The notes: generated by a model not told the origin, from the letters alone. A DNA stretch of 64,000 nucleotides from Sphingobacterium puteale (GCF_003627955.1 NZ_RBWS01000017.1:105324-169323); one strand, 5' to 3'; counted from the first letter of the stretch, positions 36,927-46,772 are shown. A program made the numbers and translations.

Positions 36927-36964
36927 ATTGTCCGCGGCATAGCCATGCTATGCCCATAGACAAT
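36927..36964 (+). promoter_or_regulatory. Nested hairpin just upstream of the small HTH gene
   Basis: Outer stem ATTGTC/GACAAT and inner stem GGCATAGC/GCTATGCC around a CAT loop, ending 18 bp before the ATG at 36982. No T run follows, so it is more likely a leader structure or protein-binding dyad than a terminator. Confidence 0.55.
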
Positions 36965-36981
36965 CCATAGCCCTATTTCTA

Positions 36982-37176
36982 ATGACTAAAAAATACCGAC
37001 TATGTATCAGTGCAAAAGACGTCGCATCCGTACTCGACCTTAGCCCCAGACAGGCGCAGCGCAAATACCAACAGGCAAAAGATGCTTATGGCAAAGCCAA
37101 GCACCAGCCCCTTACCGTTCAGGAGTTTGCCGCCTATTACGACCTACCGTTGGCGGAGGTTATCGAAAGACTTTAA
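36982..37176 (+). CDS. Small helix-turn-helix-like protein
   Basis: 64 residues. Two helix-turn-helix-like blocks (ISAKDVASVLDLSPRQAQRK and LTVQEFAAYYDLPLAEVIERL) resembling the DNA-binding part of small Bacteroidota regulators. No enzyme motif. It stands alone between the phased repeat/hairpin region and a bidirectional terminator. Confidence 0.6.
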   Translation: MTKKYRLCISAKDVASVLDLSPRQAQRKYQQAKDAYGKAKHQPLTVQEFAAYYDLPLAEVIERL

Positions 37177-37198
37177 GTGTTAGCGCCTTTAAATAGAC

Positions 37199-37226
37199 AG
37201 GGGACGGTCTTCCGTCCCCTAATTTT
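37199..37226. terminator. Bidirectional terminator between convergent genes
   Basis: AGGGGACGG (37199-37207) pairs perfectly with CCGTCCCCT (37212-37220); it sits exactly between the plus-strand gene ending at 37176 and the minus-strand gene ending at 37225. Confidence 0.8.
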
Positions 37227-38262
37227 AATCCTCATCCTCAGGTAATATGCGCATCCATTCCCGCTTGATCTCCAAAAGCCTATCGTATGCTTCTACTGAT
37301 ACCTTTAACCGTTCATTGGATTCGCCAAATAATTCAACGATACAATCGCCTTCATCTCTATATTGGTCTTTAATCGCCATATGCTGGATGAGCATCCCCC
37401 GGCCAGCACGGAAAAATAGATTTGGCCACAATTTTTCAATTTTGGCGAGCGAATCAATATCGACGGTACCCTCACGACCGTCTAGCAGTCGGACATCGAC
37501 CAACTTAGATTTAGCGGACCCTTCCTTTAAATGAAAATACGCAACCTGAGGAATTCTTACTGTTTCATTTAAAGCACCGAACATGACTTCAAACTGTTGG
37601 GTGGCCTCTTTGAGGCAAGTCTGTAATCTAATCTCATGGCTACTTAAACGATCGTGGTTTGCACGCAATCGCTGTTTCCGACTTTTTAGCTCGGAGAGTT
37701 CATGCTCATAATGCATAAGCAGTTCATTATGCTCTCTTTCCTGCGTTTTTATCTGCTCATCTTTTTGTAAAAGCCATTTTTGCATTACCTTTGATCGCTT
37801 TTTTCTAAAGTTATTCCTTATTCTTTCCCTCCGAAAAGCATAGTAAAACTGAACCATAATGAGGCAAAACATCACAACGACAAAATCCCGTTCAAAATAA
37901 TCTCGTTTTTGCAAGTCCACACCGAATAACGCCAAATAGATTTTATACACTACCCGGAGTGCAATAGCTCCCAATAGAAGCACAAGGACTAAAAACTGCA
38001 TAGGATAACGTATTTTATCGTTTTGTCCCAAGTAAGTACTCGCATCCAGTTTGTAGACGACGTAAGCGACAGGTGTTATCGCCAGTAGCATTAATAACCA
38101 ACTGAAAAGAAATATTACAATATGTCTTTCCCTGGTTATACTCGAAAAAAAAGATTCGTAGGTCGTATAAAAGGTGATGAAACAAGATGAAATACCTGCA
38201 AGCAATACTATAATCCGCATGTTCCCATACCACGACCGAAAAAAAGGTTTAAGTGCTATCAT
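37225..38262 (-). CDS. Membrane-bound LytTR-type DNA-binding regulator
   Basis: 345 residues. Four hydrophobic helices in the first ~150 residues, a basic coiled-coil linker (about 160-225), and a C-terminal LytTR-like beta domain (about 240-335) with the VDIDSLAKIEKLWPNLFFRA and RGMLIQH segments. The layout suggests an anchored regulator that transmits an envelope or quorum signal directly to DNA. No histidine kinase or receiver domain is present. Not obviously linked to neighbours. Confidence 0.75.
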   Translation of the reverse strand: MIALKPFFRSWYGNMRIIVLLAGISSCFITFYTTYESFFSSITRERHIVIFLFSWLLMLLAITPVAYVVYKLDASTYLGQNDKIRYPMQFLVLVLLLGAIALRVVYKIYLALFGVDLQKRDYFERDFVVVMFCLIMVQFYYAFRRERIRNNFRKKRSKVMQKWLLQKDEQIKTQEREHNELLMHYEHELSELKSRKQRLRANHDRLSSHEIRLQTCLKEATQQFEVMFGALNETVRIPQVAYFHLKEGSAKSKLVDVRLLDGREGTVDIDSLAKIEKLWPNLFFRAGRGMLIQHMAIKDQYRDEGDCIVELFGESNERLKVSVEAYDRLLEIKREWMRILPEDED

Positions 38263-38612
38263 AATAAGGGTGATAATAAATTAATCAACAAGTTAATAAT
38301 ATCTACAACCACCTAGCGTAACATTTCCTTTACATTCCATTATAGATTAAATATAGACCTTCATGGTTTTGACAACCGTCTCTAAGAGGCTTTTAAACGT
38401 GTTTTAAATCCATTTCGACGGACAAGATTTCCACCTCGCCGATTTGAACCTTCATTTCCTTCACTATTTAGCGATTAGCCCATAGCTTCGCTGTTCAATC
38501 GAATTATAAAACTAATTTAATTTTTAACAACGGTATTTACTGGTTGTCTGAAACATAGCTTGGCATGCCACTATTATTTCGGCTCTAGGAATTACCACAC
38601 AAACTAAACTGT
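38263..38612. other. Intergenic region, nothing recognised
   Basis: 350 bp between divergent genes. I see no open frame, tRNA or repeat; it should contain the two promoters. Confidence 0.5.
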
Positions 38613-39044
38613 ATGAACAAATACACACTCGATGCCCTCGGAGTCAAGCAATGGCTCCAAGACTTGTACAACTCGACTATTGAATTCCAGATGATGGAGC
38701 AAAAGCTGATCCTACTGTGTCTACGCAGTTGGCTTATGTCCCGTTTTGAACTTTCAGAAAGCCAGGTTGATTACCTTATATCCCTTTCCGCTGACTTCAA
38801 AAACAACCTCGCACAACAGATCGCCTTTTCAATAAATAATCAGGCAGATATTACTTTGGACAAGCAGACGAATGAAAAAAGCACCAGTACCTTTCCGCGG
38901 GATTCTGTCAAGGTAACAGAATATGAGTCAAACAAGATCCAGTCGGATACCCCGGAAATCCCTATCGAATCTGAAGCGAACGAGGCGTTCAGTCGACGAC
39001 TGGAAGGACATTTAGTCATCAGGATTTACTACAAGCTACTATAA
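38613..39044 (+). CDS. Hypothetical protein
   Basis: 143 residues, soluble. Residues 1-75 look helical (a DALGVKQWLQDLYNSTIEFQ start), and the rest is polar and low in structure. No family recognised. It has its own terminator downstream. Confidence 0.5.
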   Translation: MNKYTLDALGVKQWLQDLYNSTIEFQMMEQKLILLCLRSWLMSRFELSESQVDYLISLSADFKNNLAQQIAFSINNQADITLDKQTNEKSTSTFPRDSVKVTEYESNKIQSDTPEIPIESEANEAFSRRLEGHLVIRIYYKLL

Positions 39045-39067
39045 ATTATCTTAGATTAACTCAACGA

Positions 39068-39110
39068 AACGCCATGGGCCATATCTCTCTCATGGCGTTT
39101 TCTTTTTTTT
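39068..39110 (+). terminator. Rho-independent terminator
   Basis: AACGCCATG (39068-39076) pairs with CATGGCGTT (39091-39099), followed by a long T-rich tail. Confidence 0.82.
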
Positions 39111-39140
39111 TATAAAAAACTCATTTACTATATATTAACC

Positions 39141-39701
39141 ATGAAACGTTTTACAAAACATTTAAATAGCTATTTCAATGCAGACGACCCCTGCCGCGAA
39201 GAACTTATACAGCACACCAAGATACGTCAGGGGAAGCGTGGGCAGATCTACTGCCGGGAGGATGAAAGTCGTCCCTATTGGTGCTATGTGCTTGAGGGCA
39301 GGGTTGGCGCTTATGAGATGAAACTCAAAAAGCCCTATCTGCACTGGATTGCGGCCGAAGGTCATTACTTTACCGGCACTAAGCATGAGTACAGTTTCAA
39401 TAGCCAGGAACTGAATATTCAGTTCCTCAGCAAAAGCACAATCGCCTGTATACCCTTGGCTATTCTACAAGAGCTACAAGATCGGTATCCGAGTATGCAT
39501 CACTTTGTGAGTATTATGCGGCAGCGCAAATCAGACTTTTTCAATAAAAAGGCACTTATAATGGCGCAAGATTCCAGGGACAGATACTCAAAACTCAAAG
39601 CACTGATGCCTGCGCTATTTCTCAGTTTGAATAATAAGTTGCTGAGCCAATTTTTATATATCGATCCAAAGACGATATATGAAAGCAAAAAAGATCTATA
39701 A
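39141..39701 (+). CDS. Crp/Fnr-like regulator with cyclic-nucleotide-binding fold
   Basis: 186 residues. Jelly-roll pattern of a cNMP-binding domain (KRGQIYCREDE, YVLEGRVGAYE, HWIAAEGHYF), the long dimer helix, and a shortened C-terminal HTH (NKLLSQFLYIDPKTIYESKK). This truncated HTH is frequent in the many Crp-like paralogues of Sphingobacteriaceae. The ligand is unknown and cAMP-contact residues are not apparent. Confidence 0.75.
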   Translation: MKRFTKHLNSYFNADDPCREELIQHTKIRQGKRGQIYCREDESRPYWCYVLEGRVGAYEMKLKKPYLHWIAAEGHYFTGTKHEYSFNSQELNIQFLSKSTIACIPLAILQELQDRYPSMHHFVSIMRQRKSDFFNKKALIMAQDSRDRYSKLKALMPALFLSLNNKLLSQFLYIDPKTIYESKKDL

Positions 39702-39780
39702 AATTTAAAATAATACCGCCAGACCCGATTATAGGCTACCAAGTATCCTCTCCTTTGTAATAGACAATTACAAAAGGAAA

Positions 39781-40095
39781 ATGAAGAGTTACTTTAAATA
39801 TATCGCAAAACAAATCTTACGGTCAATCCATACTGCTATGCTAATACTTCGTTATTCTGAGGTTGGCAATTCCCAATGGGGACAGGATTTTACCAAGCTG
39901 TATTTGTTTGTGATCGGAAAAAGAGTACGCAAAGAGTCTGCGCTGACAAGGTATAGACGTAAGTTTGCGCTCTTCCCCCATGGGTGGGTGCCGAAAATAT
40001 TGGTCTGGCAAATAAGGAGTCCCCGCCAGTACCATCAAGCTTTCCATGCGAAAGCCGGGGGCCATCAAACTGCAAAGTGCGATGTGACCAATTAA
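39781..40095 (+). CDS. Small hypothetical protein, doubtful
   Basis: 104 codons, basic and Tyr/Lys-rich, no recognised domain. The opposite strand is also open over much of it, so coding status is uncertain. It may be an RNA leader or spurious. Confidence 0.25.
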   Translation: MKSYFKYIAKQILRSIHTAMLILRYSEVGNSQWGQDFTKLYLFVIGKRVRKESALTRYRRKFALFPHGWVPKILVWQIRSPRQYHQAFHAKAGGHQTAKCDVTN

Positions 40096-40126
40096 ATAAA
40101 TTATGATCTAGAATAAGGAGGTAAAA

Positions 40127-40345
40127 ATGGCATGGTTCTCATTTACCGGAACTAATCAAAACGACCCCTCACACTATACATTAGCACCTACACAACCATC
40201 TTGTCCAGGCACAACGTCACTTTGTGCGATACAAGCGACAAATAATGGTTCGGATAGACCAGTCTTAAGTGATCCTTTGAAAGCTGAAATTCAGCAGGCA
40301 TTGCAAAATGGTCAACCCACGGCTAATGTAAAGATGAAGGACTAA
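40127..40345 (+). CDS. Small conserved-looking peptide gene with strong ribosome site
   Basis: 72 residues with two Cys (SCPGTTSLC spacing) and a Pro/Thr/Asn-rich body, no hydrophobic signal. An AAGGAGG sequence 5 bp before the ATG is an unusually strong Shine-Dalgarno site for Bacteroidota, which usually lack one. It is convergent with the thioredoxin-like gene. Small proteins of this type sit near SusCD loci in related genomes; I cannot assign a function. Confidence 0.6.
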   Translation: MAWFSFTGTNQNDPSHYTLAPTQPSCPGTTSLCAIQATNNGSDRPVLSDPLKAEIQQALQNGQPTANVKMKD

Positions 40346-40381
40346 AGATTACATGACAACTCCTCAATAACAGGATTTGTT

Positions 40382-40409
40382 AAAGGGTATGGCTAAAACC
40401 ATACCCTTT
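40382..40409. terminator. Bidirectional terminator
   Basis: AAAGGGTATGG (40382-40392) pairs perfectly with CCATACCCTTT (40399-40409) between convergent genes; T-rich on the plus side. Confidence 0.82.
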
Positions 40410-40416
40410 CTGTTTT

Positions 40417-41676
40417 TTATTGATCCACTTCTTCAACAACAAACACTGGAATGTCTTGGTCTTCAATGACAGCGACTATGCCATAAGGACCCAGTTGATC
40501 GTTAAGTTCATCAAGATTATTAAAACTCCCAATGTAAATGTGATCTTTACTTTTGACTAAATCCACAGCAGTTGGAAAAAAACCGCTGGACTCAATAGAT
40601 TCTGCTAATGCCCTACTATTTTCATATATGCGTCCACTTCCTGTTTTAGGAGCCTTTGATTTGCGCATAGCCCCTCGTTTCAATACCACACTTTTCATAT
40701 TTTTCGTCGAATAATAGGTCTTAATCCCTAATACGTTATGCAGATCATTCAAAACCAAACGTGCCTGTATAGAATCAGGTCTGTATACTTCGTCAGTGCG
40801 TTCATAGCAGATCCCGTTTTCAATTAACCATGATTCGCCAACCCGGTCCAAGTCATCGTATTTTCGTGGATTTTTCACCTTCCATACCACCCGGTCATTA
40901 GGCACAAAAAAATCAGCCCTTTTCATTTTGTTCGTACACAGCCTTATACATCTATAAATTGCCCTATTGATCATGGTCGTCTTAAACTTACCTGTTACAC
41001 TGTCCAACCTGGTTGAAAAAGCTTCCATTGGCACACCATCCTGATATCCTGTAATCACGATGCTTGTCTTTAAATTTTTTACCATGTTGATATCTGCAGA
41101 TAGGTCAACCGTACCAAAATCATTCTTAAGCGGTAGATTAATAGCCCCGGTCTCATAAAGAGCTAAAATATTTTCTGCTGTCACTTGCCTAAAGAATGTA
41201 ATCGCATGTATTTTTCCCTTATAAAGAAATACGACATGTGGAGCCCCTTGATGTGGGAAACGCTCCTTTAGATAAGTATCTGCATAGATTACCGGAAGGT
41301 TTACATGGTTTTCTTTCAGATAGGCATTGCTAGCATAAAATTTTTCCAGTGTTTGTTTATCCTGCCAGCCTACATTGATAATCTGGACTTTATCAGCATA
41401 CTTATCCTGCAATTTTTGAAGCTTAGGCATCAATTCAATGCAAGTACCGCAATACGTATCAAAGAAATCCAATATCACCACTTTATCTTCTAGCGCCTTC
41501 CAGTCGATTACTTTCAGCTCGCCCCGCATAAATTGAACAGCTTTAGGTGGAATGAAACTATCCCCTACTTTTAGGGCCTTGCTCAGATCTACTTCCTTTT
41601 TGGTCTGTGATTTTAAAGTACCCACGGCTATAATCAGATGGAATAGCACGGTAAGGGTAAGTGAATTTACGTTCAT
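40417..41676 (-). CDS. Secreted TlpA-like thioredoxin-fold protein of the SusCD operon
   Basis: 419 residues. Signal peptide, then an AhpC/TlpA-like thioredoxin domain (about 40-180) with active-site CGTC (Cys76, Cys79), cis-Pro segment (GAPHVVFLYKG) and a long C-terminal extension (about 190-419) with no family I recognise. Proteins like this are regularly the third gene of SusC/SusD operons and may reduce disulfides in the imported substrate or in the envelope complex. It lies 21 bp after SusD. Confidence 0.8.
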   Translation of the reverse strand: MNVNSLTLTVLFHLIIAVGTLKSQTKKEVDLSKALKVGDSFIPPKAVQFMRGELKVIDWKALEDKVVILDFFDTYCGTCIELMPKLQKLQDKYADKVQIINVGWQDKQTLEKFYASNAYLKENHVNLPVIYADTYLKERFPHQGAPHVVFLYKGKIHAITFFRQVTAENILALYETGAINLPLKNDFGTVDLSADINMVKNLKTSIVITGYQDGVPMEAFSTRLDSVTGKFKTTMINRAIYRCIRLCTNKMKRADFFVPNDRVVWKVKNPRKYDDLDRVGESWLIENGICYERTDEVYRPDSIQARLVLNDLHNVLGIKTYYSTKNMKSVVLKRGAMRKSKAPKTGSGRIYENSRALAESIESSGFFPTAVDLVKSKDHIYIGSFNNLDELNDQLGPYGIVAVIEDQDIPVFVVEEVDQ

Positions 41677-41697
41677 GTTATATTAGTTATTTAATGT

Positions 41698-43053
41698 TTA
41701 TCTTCTGTTTTGTGGTATATTCCCCAGGTCAATCACGGGCTCGGGCAGCCTGAAAGCATACTTCGTGCTGTTTGGCGCCAATTCATATTTTTCACCATTT
41801 ACATGGCGAATTAGTGTCCTTTGAAAACGCGGTTCTAAATTTAACCGTTTAAGATCTGCCCATCGACGACCACGGAAAAGCAATTCCTTGCGTCGCTCCA
41901 ATAGGATGATTTCAAGCAATACTTCAGGATCAGACTCCTTGATGGCAACATATGTATTGGTTTTCCACCGTGTTTCGAGCAACGCATTTAGGGCAGATAA
42001 TGCCTCATTTACTCTTCCTGTTCTTATAGCCGCTTCTGCTTTGATCAGGTAAACTTCACTCGTGGTCAATCCAACAAAAAGCTGACTGTAAGAGTTGTCG
42101 TAGTTACCTCTAAAGCTATAGGTGTCGGGAGCGTTTTGATTAGGCTGAAAGAATAATTGTTTCCGCATATCGTCTGCCGCATATTGGTTGATAAGTGATA
42201 GATCAACAGCAGCCAGATTAAAGGCCATCGGGCCTGCCCCCGTGCTAACTGCCGAAAACAAAACCTCCATGTTAAAACGAGAAATAGGCAACTCATTCGC
42301 AATCGGCAAGGTATTGAAATCCATCAACTCAGCACGGAGTTTAAGACAGGAGTCTGCATAGTGATAAGCATCCTCATAGCGTGCCATGTCCAAGTATACC
42401 CGCGCCATACCTGCATAAGCAGCCGCGCGATCAGGGCGTCCTCGCCTAGGTTCTTGTATAGGCAGTTGATTGATAGACAACTTATAATCAGCGATAACCT
42501 GTTTATAGCTATCTTCCAGACTAGCACGCGTAGAGATTTCATCAATGCCAGGATCCATACGCAAAGGAATACCTAATTCAGATACAGCACGCTCTTTCTC
42601 ATAAGCGGGTGCATACACTTCTATCAACTGATGAAAAGCAAAGGCTCTGTAAAAGTACGCTCCGCCTGATACCTTTTGATAAAAGGCATCATCAGATCCC
42701 TCCTTTTGCGCTTGTAGCGTTTCCAATACCTGATTGCTTAGATAAACAGCTTTGTAGGGGCGCTGCCACTGAACAACATCAGTATAAGGTTCATCCGCCC
42801 AGATATAAGCATTACGCTGGTCATTATTGGAGATTGATTCCCAGTTTTCCTTTGTCAGAAAATAATCGTCTGCCCCCCACTCTCCATAGGCGGGATACCC
42901 CATATTGAGGGTGGCATAATCGTTAAGCAAAAGATCGCAATCATTAACAGTCTTTGGGATAACCATTTTAATATCCGGTTTTTCATCCAAGAAGTGATCG
43001 CATGATGAACAGATCATTAGTGTTGAAAAAGATAATAACTGAATAAATTTCAT
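41698..43053 (-). CDS. SusD/RagB-like nutrient-binding outer-membrane lipoprotein
   Basis: 451 residues. Lipobox ICSSC (Cys19), helical TPR-like core, and the C-terminal SusD segments (EVYLIKAEAAIRTGRVNEAL, then LLFRGRRWADLKRL). It should cap the SusC channel on the cell surface. The substrate is not evident, and no glycoside hydrolase lies nearby, which argues against a classical polysaccharide locus and for a peptide or small-molecule substrate. Confidence 0.9.
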   Translation of the reverse strand: MKFIQLLSFSTLMICSSCDHFLDEKPDIKMVIPKTVNDCDLLLNDYATLNMGYPAYGEWGADDYFLTKENWESISNNDQRNAYIWADEPYTDVVQWQRPYKAVYLSNQVLETLQAQKEGSDDAFYQKVSGGAYFYRAFAFHQLIEVYAPAYEKERAVSELGIPLRMDPGIDEISTRASLEDSYKQVIADYKLSINQLPIQEPRRGRPDRAAAYAGMARVYLDMARYEDAYHYADSCLKLRAELMDFNTLPIANELPISRFNMEVLFSAVSTGAGPMAFNLAAVDLSLINQYAADDMRKQLFFQPNQNAPDTYSFRGNYDNSYSQLFVGLTTSEVYLIKAEAAIRTGRVNEALSALNALLETRWKTNTYVAIKESDPEVLLEIILLERRKELLFRGRRWADLKRLNLEPRFQRTLIRHVNGEKYELAPNSTKYAFRLPEPVIDLGNIPQNRR

Positions 43054-43070
43054 AATTCAATATTTATGAG

Positions 43071-43120
43071 CCATCCATAGGGACAATAGATTTTTATACA
43101 CTATCGTCTCCCATGGATAG
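43071..43120 (-). promoter_or_regulatory. Intercistronic hairpin between SusC and SusD genes
   Basis: CCATCCATAGGGACAATAG (43071-43089) pairs with CTATCGTCTCCCATGGATAG at 43101-43120 with few mismatches. No T run follows. In SusCD operons such structures can set different SusC and SusD levels; here that is inference. Confidence 0.6.
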
Positions 43121-43125
43121 CTGTG

Positions 43126-46100
43126 TTAGAGGTTAAAACTAAATCCTATTGACGTGCTCAGGGGCTCCGGTATAGACCGGCCATATTCTGGGTCTATACC
43201 TTTCTTATTTGCACGCCAAAGCGTACCCACATTTTGGATATAGGCATATACCCGGCAATTTTTTAACGGAAAATGAGGTCGTTGAGTGAGGTTTAAACTC
43301 ACCTGTATATCACGGAGTTTTATTTGCCCCGCATTTTCCACGAGTGCTGATGAACCTTCATAAAATTGGCTCGCTAGTGCATTATTGGGGTACATAAAGG
43401 CAGGTACATCCGTCGCCAATTCATCACCCACCTTTTGCCAACGATACGCATAATCGCTATGGCCAATCCCCCTTGCTATAAAGTTAGCGTTGTTAAATGA
43501 GCTACGGAGAAAGACATGTCCCAGTTGGTAGCTGATATTACAGGATAATTCAAGCATGCGGTAGCGAAATGTGTTGCGCCAGGCACCATAGTAAAACGGT
43601 GTCAAACTACCATGATTTTCCAGATCGGTTATTTTTGCATTTACGATATTATTATAATCTTCTGAAATGACACCATCAACGTATCCCCGTGGTGCTCCGG
43701 TCTGCGGATTCAGCCCTGCCCATTTGTATGTTAATTGGCTATAAAGATCCATACCGTTTATGGCGGTCATCAACATCGAGCTGGCGCCACTCAGAAAACT
43801 ACTTCCCTGTTCACTGGCGAGATAGGAGTTGACCACTTTTGTACGGGTATAGGAAAATATAAAATCACTGTTCCATTGCCATTGTTCCGCTTTAAGCGGT
43901 ACTCCACGAACCGATATATCCCATCCCTTGGTGTCAAGATCAGCACTATTTACCGTCAAGGTGGTGAAACCAACGGTTGGGTCGACCTGTGCCGGAGCAA
44001 TAAGATCTTTCGGTAGTTTGCGATAATATTCTATACTACCCGAAAGCCTACCCGATACTGTTGCAAAATCAATCCCTAAGTTTAAATTACCGACCCTTTC
44101 CCATCTAAGCTTTGGATTTGGGGGAGCCACCATCATCGCATAGTTATTACCCGTAAGGTAGTGCGCCTCATTCTGTATGGCCATCACGGGATAAGCAGCC
44201 AATGTGTTGTTCACATTTCCGTTATAACCGTAGGTTGCTCTCAATTTAAGGTGTGACAATATGCCATCCTTTAAAAAGTTTTCAGCGGTCAACAACCAGG
44301 CACCACCAACAGACCAAAAAGGTTGTCCGCGATCATTGCTTTTCACTCCAAACAAGTTCGATGCATCTTTTCGAAAACTTGCACTTAGCGTATAACACTT
44401 ATTAAAGGTATAAGCACCATTGGCATAATAGCTGACATACCTATTTAAAAAGTTTTCATAGCGATTTCTATCGATCAGATTATTCACCCCAGCCTTACCA
44501 TTGAGTACTGGAACTTCCATACCATACTTTACAGATTGGTAAGCACCAGTTTCGGGATTATAGCCATTGTATTGGGCGACATTCAAACTTTTGTCAACCT
44601 CACGAATCTCGTATCCAGCCAGCAAACTTAGTTCATGTTTATCAAGCCAAGTGCGGTTAAATTCCATCGTGCCCCTCCCTTGATGCGTAGCACCATTCCA
44701 ATTGTCAATTTCCAGGTAGTCACCCACAGGCAATGCCCAGAATATCTGATCCGCATTCCAACTCGAATAATAGTTGATTAAATCCCGCTGTTCGAACGTG
44801 CCGATCCCCCGCCATGATTCAACTGGATTGGTTGTTCGCTGATAAGCATACAATGCGTTCAACTTAAGCCCAAAATCAAAGGCGTAGCTCCCCGATAAAT
44901 TGATAAACATCTCCCTAACTGTCTGTGTCTGCCTCGAATCATTCAGCTCTTTTAAAGGTCTATACTTCCAATCCAATAGGCGGCCTCCTGCGACTGTATC
45001 ACGAAATGTTGAATTTCTAGGAATTGCTTCAACAGCCAGCGGATTACCTTCTCCATCCGCCAACTGCAAGTAGGGGTAATTTGCTTCCCCTAATCCAAGC
45101 CTATTATACCCTACCGGTACAAAGCTGTCTTTACTCTTGGACTGCGTATACGTTACAGAAAAATCCAACAATAGATTTTTGACCGGTCGCAGCTGATTAG
45201 CAGATTTCAGAACCAGCCTATTATTTGAGGATGTGACCAAACTACCCATATTATGATCATACCCAACAGAAAACAGCGTATTTACTTTTTCTCCTCCGGA
45301 CCTCAATTGGAGGTTATATTGTTGATTTATGGCTTGCCTATAGATATACTTTTCAAAATCATCCCGCATATCGACTGAACGCAATTTATCCAATTCGATT
45401 TCCAACTCAGATGTACTCATTAAGCCATCCCGTTGCTGCTTCATCAGCAATAAGATAGGCTGCAGATTGACATTCCAGCGATTAAAATTTGCGTTATGCT
45501 TCCCCTTATCAAATAAAAAGCGCTGCGCGTCAATGTAATCTGAGGTATTCATCTGCGGATAATAATACAGATCTGGCTTTTGCTGTACAGTAACGTTTGA
45601 ATTGAATGAAAGCTCTGTCCTATCCTTAAACTTTCCACGTTTGGTCGTGACAACGATGACTCCATTGCCAGACTGCGCTCCCCAAATCGAAGATGCAGCA
45701 GCGTCCTTTAGTATGGTCACATTTTCAATATCATTCGGGTTGATATTATTAAATAGTCCCCTGCCAAAGTCTGCGATTCTATTATCATAAGGTACACCAT
45801 CGATGACAATAAGCGGCCATCGCTCGGACTGTAGTGTACTCGCACCCCGAATATTTACATTTAGTAAATCACCTTTATTGGTTGATATTTTCGTAGAGGC
45901 AATCCCTGGTACCACATCCTCCAGCCTACTTATAAAATCAGTCGACACCTTGCGGTTGAGCAGCTTGTTGTCCACAAACTCGAAGCTCCCCGTCGCCCGC
46001 TCCTTCGGAATTTTTTGGTAGCCAGTAGAGACCACCTCCACCTCTTCCAATTGATTCTCCAATGGTATCAATTTCACTATCAATGATACTCCAGCACTAT

Positions 46101-46506
46101 ACGAAGTTTCTAAGCGCTTGAAACCGACATGTGAGAATGAAACAGTACCTTTAGGATTGGAGACTGTTAACGAAAAGGAACCATCATTTTTGGACGAAGC
46201 CCTACCCTTTTCACCGTGCACTTGGATGGATACTCCTTGGATTGGTTTTCCGTCTTTGGAGGATACGACAGTACCGCTAATGGATAACAACCCATTGGCC
46301 TCGCTGTCCTTGCGGGGCGTCTGAGCTGATAAACTAAACATATGAAATACGGTAGCAATTACTAAAAGAGTCTTTAGAATTAATAGTTCTCTTAAGCTAT
46401 ATGCTTTATTTGTAATACAATTAGTTTGTGTATTTGCTAAATTTACCTGCTGGGCAGCCTGCTTTGAACAGGCTATACTTCTCCCAGTCCTTATAAAATT
46501 GTTCAT
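43126..46506 (-). CDS. SusC/RagA-like TonB-dependent transporter
   Basis: 1126 residues. An unusually long, polar N-terminus precedes the signal helix (about 42-60, ending LSAQ), then a carboxypeptidase-regulatory domain (SISGTVVSSKDGKPI), the plug with VVSTGYQ and the KDAAASSIWGAQSGNGVIVVTT hallmark, written here as two parts, and a large barrel ending in SIGFSFNL. There is no STN signalling domain. It heads the SusC-SusD-thioredoxin operon. The long N-terminus suggests the real start may be the internal Met near residue 56 or that the first ~40 residues are untranslated. Confidence 0.92.
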   Translation of the reverse strand: MNNFIRTGRSIACSKQAAQQVNLANTQTNCITNKAYSLRELLILKTLLVIATVFHMFSLSAQTPRKDSEANGLLSISGTVVSSKDGKPIQGVSIQVHGEKGRASSKNDGSFSLTVSNPKGTVSFSHVGFKRLETSYSAGVSLIVKLIPLENQLEEVEVVSTGYQKIPKERATGSFEFVDNKLLNRKVSTDFISRLEDVVPGIASTKISTNKGDLLNVNIRGASTLQSERWPLIVIDGVPYDNRIADFGRGLFNNINPNDIENVTILKDAAASSIWGAQSGNGVIVVTTKRGKFKDRTELSFNSNVTVQQKPDLYYYPQMNTSDYIDAQRFLFDKGKHNANFNRWNVNLQPILLLMKQQRDGLMSTSELEIELDKLRSVDMRDDFEKYIYRQAINQQYNLQLRSGGEKVNTLFSVGYDHNMGSLVTSSNNRLVLKSANQLRPVKNLLLDFSVTYTQSKSKDSFVPVGYNRLGLGEANYPYLQLADGEGNPLAVEAIPRNSTFRDTVAGGRLLDWKYRPLKELNDSRQTQTVREMFINLSGSYAFDFGLKLNALYAYQRTTNPVESWRGIGTFEQRDLINYYSSWNADQIFWALPVGDYLEIDNWNGATHQGRGTMEFNRTWLDKHELSLLAGYEIREVDKSLNVAQYNGYNPETGAYQSVKYGMEVPVLNGKAGVNNLIDRNRYENFLNRYVSYYANGAYTFNKCYTLSASFRKDASNLFGVKSNDRGQPFWSVGGAWLLTAENFLKDGILSHLKLRATYGYNGNVNNTLAAYPVMAIQNEAHYLTGNNYAMMVAPPNPKLRWERVGNLNLGIDFATVSGRLSGSIEYYRKLPKDLIAPAQVDPTVGFTTLTVNSADLDTKGWDISVRGVPLKAEQWQWNSDFIFSYTRTKVVNSYLASEQGSSFLSGASSMLMTAINGMDLYSQLTYKWAGLNPQTGAPRGYVDGVISEDYNNIVNAKITDLENHGSLTPFYYGAWRNTFRYRMLELSCNISYQLGHVFLRSSFNNANFIARGIGHSDYAYRWQKVGDELATDVPAFMYPNNALASQFYEGSSALVENAGQIKLRDIQVSLNLTQRPHFPLKNCRVYAYIQNVGTLWRANKKGIDPEYGRSIPEPLSTSIGFSFNL

Positions 46507-46772
46507 TTTAAGGTTTTAAAAATGGTCATAATCTTCCCCTTTCATCGCGGAGGCGATGGATCAGGTCATTAGAATAACTCGTAAAAATGTTCCGATATAG
46601 TAGTCTCTAATTGGTTACAAAGCAGATGATATATTTACAATGACACTTTTTCGGATGGTCATACAGACCTCTAGCCTTAATGGAATTAAGGCGGATTGGG
46701 ATTTTTTGAATGTTTGTTTTTAATAATCATAACTCGTTATTGGTTAAACGAGTCTTGGGATGAGACATTTTT

